Origin: an uncultured Eubacteriales bacterium
GTDB lineage: Bacteria > Bacillota > Clostridia > Christensenellales > Aristaeellaceae
DNA: 47,032 bases
Assembly (NCBI GenBank): GCA_902764875.1
Contig: CACWXP010000025.1
Span: 1 to 47,032 of the forward strand
Reading direction: 5' to 3'
This document shows positions 9,367 through 16,291 of the stretch, piece by piece. The position numbers were made by a program, and so were the translations under genes. Numbering within the stretch: the first letter of the stretch is position 1; every line of letters starts with the position of its first letter. The notes beneath the pieces are model-generated. The model did not search any database. It was not told the origin of the DNA and was given only the letters and a program-made list of their open reading frames with translations.

Positions 9367-10479
9367 TCAGTTACTCCTTATAATATATGTTGCTTCAGGC
9401 ACAGGAATCTGACCGTAAAGGCCACGCCACGAGACGATCTGCAAAAGTGCCTTTCCATCCTCGCCCAAACGTTCCCGGCTGACACGGATCGACCGGTCTT
9501 TCTCACCCGGACTCACCACACCGCGCTTTTGGCCGCTGCGCTCCCGGTCCGGAATCTTCGCCACCCGGGAAAAGTCCCAGCCGTTCTCCCCCATGGGGAC
9601 AAGCCGGTATTCAAGCTTTACCTGCGTCTCCGTCCGGAAATGGAACTGCAGCGTTCCTTCTTCTGTCTCCGGATCAAATCGCAGATCCAGAAGCCGCTCC
9701 TGCGTCTGCGCCTCCGGAAGCAGAAACAGCGTTTCCTCATCCTCCTCCGGCAGCATAACCGCCGTACTCACACCGTAGATTTCCCGAATCCGTCCGGCCA
9801 GTTCCTTCAGGCTGACTTCGCCGTTTCCGTCCGGGTCAATCTGTTCCCGGGCGGATGCGCGCAGAGCGTTTTCCAGTGCTGCGGTGAAGTATCCTGTTCC
9901 GGTCACTTCCCCCGCCGCCCAGAAATAGCAGTCCTCCTCTGCCTCACACCCGGCAAGCAGCCGCCAGTCCGGGCCCGCAAACATCTCCGCGGAGGCTCCG
10001 GCATGACAGCAGTCCAGAATCAGAACTTTCTTTCCCTGAATCCGATCCATCATCATTCGCAGGGTTTCCGGTTCAAGTGCTTCTTCGTGTTCCCCGTCGC
10101 TCAGAATCCAGGCCGTCTTCTCCGTGCCTGCTTCTTCCCAGATCACCCCGTGGGTGCTCAGGTAGAGAATACTTGTATCTTCCTGCCCGGCATCACCGAA
10201 GGCCTCCAGGATCAGGCTTTCCATTTCCGCCCGCCCGGCAGGCCCGTTCACCCGGCGAATGATCTTTGTTCCTTCCGGCAGACAGTCTCCGAACAGTCCT
10301 GCCATGGTTTCCGCATTGTTGGCGGAACAAGGTGCCGTATTCTCCTCGTTCACAAACCGGTCCATCCCCACCGCAAGGCATCTGAATTCCGCTGCAGGCG
10401 GTTCCGGTTCGGCGTGTAATATCCGGTGAGGAAGAAGGAAGGCGGCCGCCGCAGTTAGCAGCGCGACCAACCTCTTCAT
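9367..10479 (-). CDS. secreted caspase-like (peptidase C14/metacaspase fold) protein with EF-hand-type loop
   Basis: Putative exported cysteine peptidase of the caspase clan. A signal peptide covers 1-23 (LLTAAAAFLLPHRILHA). The caspase-like domain (about 32-205) has the catalytic His in LYLSTHG (H110) and the catalytic Cys in LILDCCHAG (C157/C158). D215-P-D-G-N-G-E-V-S-L-K-E226 then fits a canonical EF-hand or dockerin calcium loop, and a beta-rich C-terminal domain follows. ATG 10479 is chosen for GGAG 9 bases upstream; the frame also opens at 10506 inside the previous gene. It lies 16 bases after a peptidoglycan-binding lipoprotein, suggesting work at the cell surface. The substrate is unknown. 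Confidence 0.82.
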   Translation of the reverse strand: MKRLVALLTAAAAFLLPHRILHAEPEPPAAEFRCLAVGMDRFVNEENTAPCSANNAETMAGLFGDCLPEGTKIIRRVNGPAGRAEMESLILEAFGDAGQEDTSILYLSTHGVIWEEAGTEKTAWILSDGEHEEALEPETLRMMMDRIQGKKVLILDCCHAGASAEMFAGPDWRLLAGCEAEEDCYFWAAGEVTGTGYFTAALENALRASAREQIDPDGNGEVSLKELAGRIREIYGVSTAVMLPEEDEETLFLLPEAQTQERLLDLRFDPETEEGTLQFHFRTETQVKLEYRLVPMGENGWDFSRVAKIPDRERSGQKRGVVSPGEKDRSIRVSRERLGEDGKALLQIVSWRGLYGQIPVPEATYIIRSN

Positions 10480-10495
10480 CGTACGAATCTCCAAA

Positions 10496-12496
10496 TCAAT
10501 AGCCAAACAACACGCTCAGTGTCTGACTTCCGCAGATGCCGTCCACTTTCAGGCCATGGGCACTCTGATAAACCTCCACGGCATCGCTTGTTGTTTTGTC
10601 GTATGCGCCCGAAATATTTTCAGGAGCCAAATATCCCTGCTGCACCAGGCAGTCCTGGATCTGAACAACGACTTCACCCGTGGCGCCGGGCCGTACCGTA
10701 TCATACAGGTCGCCCGCTGCAGCAGCCGGAATCGCAGCAGAGGAATACAATCTGCTCAGCGTCTGGTTACCTGCGACGCCGTCCACCGGCTTCAGGCCGT
10801 TCTCAATCTGGAAGGCACGAACCGCGTCGGACGTGGTCTGGCCGTATTTGCCGTCGATCGCGCCGTCATAATATCCGAGTTCATACAGCGTATACTGCAG
10901 GTTCCGTACGGGTTCGCCCGAATCGCCGGACTGTATAGTAGAATAGTTCACAGCGTTTTTCTGCGACGTCCCGTACAAAGCACGCTGCGTTGCGGGTCCG
11001 GCTTTGCCGTCCACCGTCAGGCTGTTGTTAGCCTGGAAGGCCATGACCGCGGCTTCCGTCGACGGGCCGAACTTTCCGTCCGTATACCCGGGGTTGTATC
11101 CCAGCGCATCCAGCCGGTTCTGCAGCTTCCGTACCGCTTCGCCTTCGCTGCCGTATTCAAGGGTTTCATAGCCCGTACTGGCAATGCCGGATGCATCCCG
11201 TCCCCCGGAGTTTTCGCTGGTAACCTTCACCGCGTTCCCGTTTGCCTTGTTTGCCGTACCGGAATACAGTTTATTTTGTGTGGCTGTTCCGGCCTTGCCG
11301 TCCGCCGTCAGGTTATTGCTCCGCTGGAACGCAATCACAGCCGCTTCGGTACCGACGCCGAATTTGCCGTCCACACTTCCGGCAAGATAGCCCATATCCT
11401 GCAGTTTCTGCTGCAATTTCTTAACCTCTTCGCCTTCGCTGCCGAACTCCAGGGTATTCGCGCCGCTGACGCCCGCCGCTTTTTTAGAGCGGGCAGCGTT
11501 CTTGGAATACAGAGCACGCAGCGTGTCCGGTCCGGCAATGCCATCCGTCCAAATGCCGGAAGTTGCCTCCTGGAAAGCGATCACCGCCGCCTCTGTCGCG
11601 GTATCATAATTCCCCGTGACCTTTCCGCCCAGCCAGCCCAACTCGATCAGCCGGCGCTGCAGGGTCTCCACCTTGCTGCCGGAAACACCCAGGCGCAGAT
11701 AATAATCCTTTTGCAGGTTCGCCGTTGCGGTGGGCTTCGGCGTCTTGGTGGCGGTGGGCTTTGAGCCGGAACCGGAACCGGAGCCGGAACCAGAGCCGGA
11801 TGCCTGCTTGGCCGTCTTGGCGTTTTTGTCGTTCAGCTTTTTCAGCGTCTGCTCGCCAACTTTGCCGTCCGCGCTTAGTCCGTTGGCCTTCTGGAAGGCT
11901 TTCACGGCCTTTTCCGTTTCCTTGCCGAAGTCTCCGTCAATGCTGCCGGTATAGTAGCCGAGTTCCCTCAGCCTCCGCTGCACCGTACGTACCGCTTCGC
12001 CCTGGAATCCCAGCCGCATGCTCTTGGGCGTGGGCGTGGGCGTAATCGGGGCAGGCGTGGTCGGCGCCGCCGGGCTCGGGCTTCCGGTCACGGTCTGTAT
12101 AGTGTTTTCCGCGCCCGGGGACGGTGATTCCTGATTGAAGACAATCGTCCCGCCGGTAGGTACGGTCGTAGGTGTCCCCGTTTCGGTAGCATTGCCCGAA
12201 TTGCCCCAGTCGTTCCAGTCTCCGCCGGAAGCCGTCGTCGGGGTCGGCGTGGAATTGTCCGGGAAGATATTCTGTCCCTGCTGACTCTGCTGATTTGAAT
12301 CAGGAGTCTCCACCGCCACCGTATCCGGTGTCATCGTCACAGTCGCCGTCGGCTGCAGCGTCTGGAATGGCAGATTGTTCCCGGCGTTGGTCTCCCCGCC
12401 GTTGTTCACATCGTCCGGTGCCTGATAGCAGCCCGTCAGCAGCAGGCACAGTACAAGCGCCGCTGCAAGTGCGATGATCTTTCCGCTTCTCTTCAT
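10496..12496 (-). CDS. lipoprotein with six peptidoglycan-binding repeats
   Basis: Surface lipoprotein of 666 residues. The lipobox LLTGC puts the lipidated Cys at about residue 22. A long Thr/Pro/Ser/Asn-rich spacer with TPTPTP tracts follows. Six PG_binding_1 repeats (LGY..G..DG.FG..T..AV.AFQ..NGL..DG..G..T...L) run to the C-terminus, with no catalytic domain. An SGSGSG linker between repeats 1 and 2 is encoded by hexamer repeats near 11763-11800. AAGGAGG lies 9 bases before the ATG. It probably anchors to membrane and wall together, acting as a scaffold next to the caspase-like protein encoded downstream. Confidence 0.85.
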   Translation of the reverse strand: MKRSGKIIALAAALVLCLLLTGCYQAPDDVNNGGETNAGNNLPFQTLQPTATVTMTPDTVAVETPDSNQQSQQGQNIFPDNSTPTPTTASGGDWNDWGNSGNATETGTPTTVPTGGTIVFNQESPSPGAENTIQTVTGSPSPAAPTTPAPITPTPTPKSMRLGFQGEAVRTVQRRLRELGYYTGSIDGDFGKETEKAVKAFQKANGLSADGKVGEQTLKKLNDKNAKTAKQASGSGSGSGSGSGSKPTATKTPKPTATANLQKDYYLRLGVSGSKVETLQRRLIELGWLGGKVTGNYDTATEAAVIAFQEATSGIWTDGIAGPDTLRALYSKNAARSKKAAGVSGANTLEFGSEGEEVKKLQQKLQDMGYLAGSVDGKFGVGTEAAVIAFQRSNNLTADGKAGTATQNKLYSGTANKANGNAVKVTSENSGGRDASGIASTGYETLEYGSEGEAVRKLQNRLDALGYNPGYTDGKFGPSTEAAVMAFQANNSLTVDGKAGPATQRALYGTSQKNAVNYSTIQSGDSGEPVRNLQYTLYELGYYDGAIDGKYGQTTSDAVRAFQIENGLKPVDGVAGNQTLSRLYSSAAIPAAAAGDLYDTVRPGATGEVVVQIQDCLVQQGYLAPENISGAYDKTTSDAVEVYQSAHGLKVDGICGSQTLSVLFGY

Positions 12497-12575
12497 GGTT
12501 CTACGCCTCCTTGCCCAAACCTGACCCTGCCTTCATACAGGGCTCGTTGTTCAAATCGAAGATTCCGACACATCC

Positions 12576-13160
12576 TCATCTGTCAGACGGAAAAAGCTCC
12601 TCAAAAGTTTCATAGTGGTCTTTCGTGTACCAAACATGGCCGTCGTTTGAATAAATAATTCGTTCCTCTCCGCGCTTTTTACCTTTGTAGTTCACGTCAC
12701 ATTCGTAAAACTTCCTGCCTTTGGCTTTGGGCAGCTGACCCTGATAGTTTCCGAAACGGTCGCCCCCGATGCTCTTACCGGGAGCCACATCGCCCACATA
12801 GTTCCGCCCGCTGTCCCAGCCGAGAGCCTTTGCCTCCTCTTTCGTAATGAAGTTATCCGGCAGTTCTCCATGAGTGAAAATATAATCCGCGATGGCCTGC
12901 GGGTCGGTAATCGGCCCGGACTCCTTCTCCTGCGTTTCAGCCGAAACTTCTTTCTTCTTCCGTTCCGCCGTTACAGGCGAAAGATCATCTTCTGCTGCCT
13001 CCGGGGCCTCTGTCGTCTTCGAAAGAGTCTCCGCCGTTGTCAGTGCAAAAGCGTCCGTTGGTGCTGTCGCTGATTCCTTCAGCGTTCCGCAGCCGGTCAC
13101 AACCGGCAGAACCGCCAACAGCAATGCAGCCAGCCAGGCTGCTTTTCTCTTTACTCTCAA
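12576..13160 (-). CDS. barnase-family ribonuclease exported as a lipoprotein
   Basis: Guanyl-type RNase related to Bacillus barnase, attached outside the membrane. The lipobox VTGC gives lipidated Cys24; a Thr/Glu-rich linker precedes the RNase domain (about 85-194), which contains DNFITKEEAKALGW and VAPGKSIGGD. Aligned by eye, barnase K27, E73, R83, R87 and H102 are kept as K107, E153, R163, R167 and H182. The base-contact residues R59 and E60 are Tyr139 and Gln140, so specificity or barstar binding may differ. The start is TTG, with GAGGG about 12 bases upstream. No barstar gene lies beside it or elsewhere in the window. It is 48 bases after rlmH. Confidence 0.85.
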   Translation of the reverse strand: MRVKRKAAWLAALLLAVLPVVTGCGTLKESATAPTDAFALTTAETLSKTTEAPEAAEDDLSPVTAERKKKEVSAETQEKESGPITDPQAIADYIFTHGELPDNFITKEEAKALGWDSGRNYVGDVAPGKSIGGDRFGNYQGQLPKAKGRKFYECDVNYKGKKRGEERIIYSNDGHVWYTKDHYETFEELFPSDR

Positions 13161-13208
13161 TGCCGGCTTTTCCCTCTTCCCTCTTTCGTTGCCCCTGAAT
13201 CCTGTTCC

Positions 13209-13685
13209 CTATTTATGGTACCTTTCCCCCGCGATGATTTTTTCCGCGCGGTACAGCTGCTCCAGCAGCATCACCCGCGCCAGCTGATGCGGAAAGGTCA
13301 TCGGACTCATGGACATCTCCTCGTCCGCCCGGGCAAGCAGGTTGTTTCCGAGCCCCAGGCTCCCGCCGATCACGAACACGATCCGTGAAACCCCGCTCAC
13401 TCGCAGTTCCTGCAGGTGCCGGGCCAACCCGAGCGAGTCCGTTTTTTTTCCGGGAATCGTCAGGGCGATCACCCGATCGCCGGGACGAATCCAGGAACGC
13501 AGCGTTTCCCCCTCCTTGGCCTTCACTTGCTCCTCCAACGCCGAACTTCCGGTGTTCTCAGGCAGATCCGGTACTTCGATCTCCTCAAACTTTCCGAACC
13601 GGCTCAGGCGTTTTAGGTATTCGTCCGCCATTTCCCGGTAAGGCTTTTCCTTCATCTTTCCGACGCAGAGGATAACCGTACTCAT
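13209..13685 (-). CDS. rlmH: 23S rRNA (pseudouridine1915-N3)-methyltransferase
   Basis: SPOUT-fold enzyme that methylates pseudouridine 1915 in helix 69 of 23S rRNA on the 70S ribosome. The SAM-binding knot is visible in IVFVIGGSLGLGNNLL and the conserved tail in SMSPMTFPHQLARVMLLEQLYRAEKIIAGERYHK (split here only by reading order). The length of 158 residues is normal. Its ATG overlaps the stop of the GntR regulator as ATGA, indicating translational coupling. Confidence 0.96.
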   Translation of the reverse strand: MSTVILCVGKMKEKPYREMADEYLKRLSRFGKFEEIEVPDLPENTGSSALEEQVKAKEGETLRSWIRPGDRVIALTIPGKKTDSLGLARHLQELRVSGVSRIVFVIGGSLGLGNNLLARADEEMSMSPMTFPHQLARVMLLEQLYRAEKIIAGERYHK

Positions 13686-14779
13686 CGGTTCTGCCTGTTT
13701 TTGTCCGGCAGGCTGTCCCGTTCAATCAGCGTCCATGGCATGCTCACGCTTTCTTCCTTTTCTCCGGCAATCATCCGCAGAATCTTCCGTGCCGCCAGTG
13801 AACCGAACGCTTCTTTCGGATGTCCGAGGGTTGTCAGCGACGGCTGCAGGATTCCGGAGAAGGTGGCATTGTCAAATCCGATCAGCCCCAGTTCCTCAGG
13901 CACCTTTACGCCCTGTTCCAGCAGCCTGGCCAGGAACTGGGCAGCGAAAATATCATTATAGCAAATCAGGCAGTCGGCTTCCTTGCGCTGAAGCACATCC
14001 AGCAATGCCTTTCCCTTATCGGAATCCACCAGATCGTTCCGCTCCTCTGTGCTGAAGCAGAGCAGGCGTTCATCCGGCACCGTAATTCCCCGGGTGCGCA
14101 GTTCGTCCCGGAATCCGGTCAGCCGTTCCGCGCCCTGGCGGTCATCCGTTTTGAACAGCCCTGCCGGCCGGGTATACCCTTTGTCCAGTGCCGTTTTTGC
14201 CGCCAGCCGTCCGCCGCCGTAGTCATCCATAACGACGTGAGGCAGGTGCTCCATTCCCGGATAGTATCCGTTCACAAACAGCACCGGTATGTTCCGCTGG
14301 GCAAAGCGCTCAAGAACGTCGCGGTTCGGCGTTTCCTTCGCCGTGCGGCATCCTTCCATAATCAGGCCGTCCACCGGCTCCTCCAGCATCCGCTCGAGAA
14401 TGTTCCTCTCGGTCCCGACGTCGTTGTACATGGCGTTGAGCGAAAGCACGGCGCCGTTCTCATTCAGCACGGATTCCATTCCCTGTGTAATGGAAGGGAA
14501 AATGTAGTCCGTAATGAATGTCGTAATCACCCCGACGTGGATGATTCCCTGCCGCCGGCGCGGCCCGTGCCGCACATAGGTTCCGCTTCCCCGCCGGCGG
14601 TCCACCAGGCCGTCATCCTCCAACAGTGAAATCGCCTGACGGATCGTCTGCCGGGAGACGTCAAAGCGCAGGCGGAGCTCTTCCTCCGTCATCAGCGTCT
14701 GTCCATCCCGGAAAATGCCCTCCGCGATTTCACGCCTCAGCGTATCCGCCACCTGCAGATACTTCGGCTGTTCAGCCAT
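13682..14779 (-). CDS. GntR/LacI hybrid (AraR-like) transcriptional regulator
   Basis: Sugar-type regulator of 365 residues. The N-terminus is a GntR winged helix (about 5-72; TEEELRLRFDVSRQTIRQAISLLEDDGLV then RRGSGTYV). The rest is a periplasmic-binding-protein-like effector domain (IIHVGVITTFITDYIFPSITQGME to IGFDNATFSGILQPSLTTLGHP), the AraR architecture. The start must be ATG 14779, because earlier in-frame ATGs fall in the -10 and -35 boxes of its own promoter. It faces the class III aminotransferase gene across a shared promoter region with an AraR-like box, so it may control that gene and itself. The ligand is unknown. Confidence 0.9.
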   Translation of the reverse strand: MAEQPKYLQVADTLRREIAEGIFRDGQTLMTEEELRLRFDVSRQTIRQAISLLEDDGLVDRRRGSGTYVRHGPRRRQGIIHVGVITTFITDYIFPSITQGMESVLNENGAVLSLNAMYNDVGTERNILERMLEEPVDGLIMEGCRTAKETPNRDVLERFAQRNIPVLFVNGYYPGMEHLPHVVMDDYGGGRLAAKTALDKGYTRPAGLFKTDDRQGAERLTGFRDELRTRGITVPDERLLCFSTEERNDLVDSDKGKALLDVLQRKEADCLICYNDIFAAQFLARLLEQGVKVPEELGLIGFDNATFSGILQPSLTTLGHPKEAFGSLAARKILRMIAGEKEESVSMPWTLIERDSLPDKNRQNR

Positions 14780-14813
14780 GGCAAACACATCCCTTCTTCG
14801 CGAGGTTGTTCCC

Positions 14814-14842
14814 ATTGTAACAGACAAATCCATGTTTTTCAA
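14814..14842 (-). promoter_or_regulatory. promoter of the GntR regulator operon
   Basis: On the minus strand TTGAAA (14837-14842), a 17-base spacer and TACAAT (14814-14819) fit a sigma-A promoter, with transcription expected near 14807. It would drive the regulator, rlmH and possibly the envelope genes beyond. Confidence 0.75.
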
Positions 14843-14854
14843 TAGAAAGACCCA

Positions 14855-14870
14855 AAAAGTACGAACAATT
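14855..14870. promoter_or_regulatory. candidate AraR-type operator between divergent promoters
   Basis: The minus-strand word AATTGTTCGTACTTTT resembles the AraR-box type TTGTnCGTAC. It sits between the two divergent -35 boxes, where a bound repressor could affect both promoters. The match is judged by eye from memory of the Bacillus consensus. Confidence 0.4.
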
Positions 14871-14886
14871 AAAAATGAATGAAGAA

Positions 14887-14915
14887 TTGACGGCCGGCCG
14901 ACGAAGGAATATAAT
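14887..14915 (+). promoter_or_regulatory. strong promoter of the class III aminotransferase gene
   Basis: TTGACG (14887-14892), a 17-base spacer and a perfect TATAAT (14910-14915). The spacer contains the palindrome CGGCCGGCCG (14891-14900), which may be a second regulator site. AAGGAA precedes the ATG at 14960. Confidence 0.8.
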
Positions 14916-14959
14916 CTCTCCGATACCGAAGACTAAGAGTATGAAAGGAACGAAGCGAA

Positions 14960-16291
14960 ATGGATATCACGAACAGCGGCAAGGGCCAGTTATTGTATAA
15001 AAAGGCAAAGAAAATCATTCCGGGAGGCACGCAGCTTCTGAGCAAGCGGCCGGAGATGTTCCTGCCCGAATACTGGCCGGCTTACTATTCAAAGGCCAAG
15101 GGCTGCAAAATCTGGGATCTGGACGGCAACGAATACATCGACGTCAGCTATATGGGCATCGGAGCCAACGTCCTGGGTTATGCCAACGACGAGGTCGATG
15201 CCGCCGCGAAGGAGGCCATTGACAACGGCGGCATGACCACCCTGAACGCGCCGGAAGAAGTGGCGCTGGCCGAAAAGCTGCTGGAGCTTCATCCCTGGGC
15301 CGGCGGTGTCCGTTTCGCAAAGGCCGGCGGCGAGGCCATGGCTCTGGCGTCCCGGATCGCCCGGGCATCCACAAAAAAGGATATCATCCTTTTCTGCGGC
15401 TATCACGGATGGCATGACTGGTATCTGGCCGCAAACCTGGCAAATAAAAACGCTCTGGACGATCTGCATATCCCCGGCCTGGAGCCTTTGGGCGTGCCCT
15501 CCGGACTTGCCGGAACAAACCTTCCGTTCCATTACAACAATATCGATGAGTTCAACGCCCTCATGGCAAAACACAGGGGAAAGATTGCAGCAGTCGTCAT
15601 GGAGCCGATCCGGAACGACTGGCCGAAGGACAATTTTCTGCAGAAAATCCGGGAAGCAACTGAAAAAGAAGGCATCGTCCTCGTGTTTGACGAAGTGTCC
15701 GCCGGATTCCGGCTGTGTGCCGGCGGAAGTCATCGGGTTCTCGGCGTCAATCCTGACATCGCGGTTTTCGCCAAGGGTATGACGAACGGATACCCGCTGA
15801 CAGCCATCGTTGGCCGGCATGATGTCATGGATGCCGCCCAGGGAACTTTCATCAGCAGCACCTTCTATACCGAGCGCGTTGCTTTCGCCGCAACGCTGAA
15901 GAGCATTGAGGTCTACGAGCGCGAGCGCGTGTGGGAAAAGCAGAGCGAATACGGCCGTCTGATCCAGGAAGGCTGGAAAGCAAAGGCCGACGAAGCCGGA
16001 CTGGATCTTGAGATCGGCGGCATCCTGCCCATGAGCCACTTTGCAGTCAAAGGCAGCGAAAGCCCGCTGGTCTACAAAACCTTTGTTACTCAGGAAATGC
16101 TGAAGCGCGGTTATCTTGCTTCCAATTCCTTCTATACCTCAAACGCCCACAGCCCCGAAATCATCGAAAAATACCTCTCCGACATCGGCGAGGTATTCAT
16201 GCAGATCAAATCGCTTATGGATGCCGGGATCAGCGTGGAGAGCCGGCTGCCCGGCGGCGTCTGTCAGTCCGGATTCGGAAGACTGAACTGA
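14960..16291 (+). CDS. class III PLP aminotransferase / glutamate-1-semialdehyde aminomutase-like enzyme
   Basis: PLP enzyme of 443 residues in the HemL-like branch. It has IPGGTQLLSKRPEMFLP, GYHGWHDW (148-153), VVMEPIRND, the cofactor aspartate in VFDEVSAGFR (D244) and the PLP lysine in FAKGMTNGYP (K272). Relatives occur both in tetrapyrrole synthesis and as sugar or polyketide-associated aminotransferases. No other heme gene is nearby and the gene is divergent from an AraR-like regulator, so a sugar- or amino-acid-related role seems more likely than hemL (inference). Its 3' end overlaps the convergent YfhO gene by 62 bases, and no terminator is seen. Confidence 0.82.
   Translation: MDITNSGKGQLLYKKAKKIIPGGTQLLSKRPEMFLPEYWPAYYSKAKGCKIWDLDGNEYIDVSYMGIGANVLGYANDEVDAAAKEAIDNGGMTTLNAPEEVALAEKLLELHPWAGGVRFAKAGGEAMALASRIARASTKKDIILFCGYHGWHDWYLAANLANKNALDDLHIPGLEPLGVPSGLAGTNLPFHYNNIDEFNALMAKHRGKIAAVVMEPIRNDWPKDNFLQKIREATEKEGIVLVFDEVSAGFRLCAGGSHRVLGVNPDIAVFAKGMTNGYPLTAIVGRHDVMDAAQGTFISSTFYTERVAFAATLKSIEVYERERVWEKQSEYGRLIQEGWKAKADEAGLDLEIGGILPMSHFAVKGSESPLVYKTFVTQEMLKRGYLASNSFYTSNAHSPEIIEKYLSDIGEVFMQIKSLMDAGISVESRLPGGVCQSGFGRLN

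Noticed and set aside
10556-11764. 402-codon plus-strand frame over the six-repeat lipoprotein
   Set aside because: Antisense to tandem peptidoglycan-binding repeats; its own repeated words simply mirror them.
10496-12496. Spaced repeats that could suggest a CRISPR or satellite array
   Set aside because: The repeats are about 200 bases apart, diverged, and encode protein domains; they are coding repeats.
14780-14842. Earlier in-frame starts for the GntR regulator
   Set aside because: These codons fall within its own -10 and -35 boxes and would not be transcribed.
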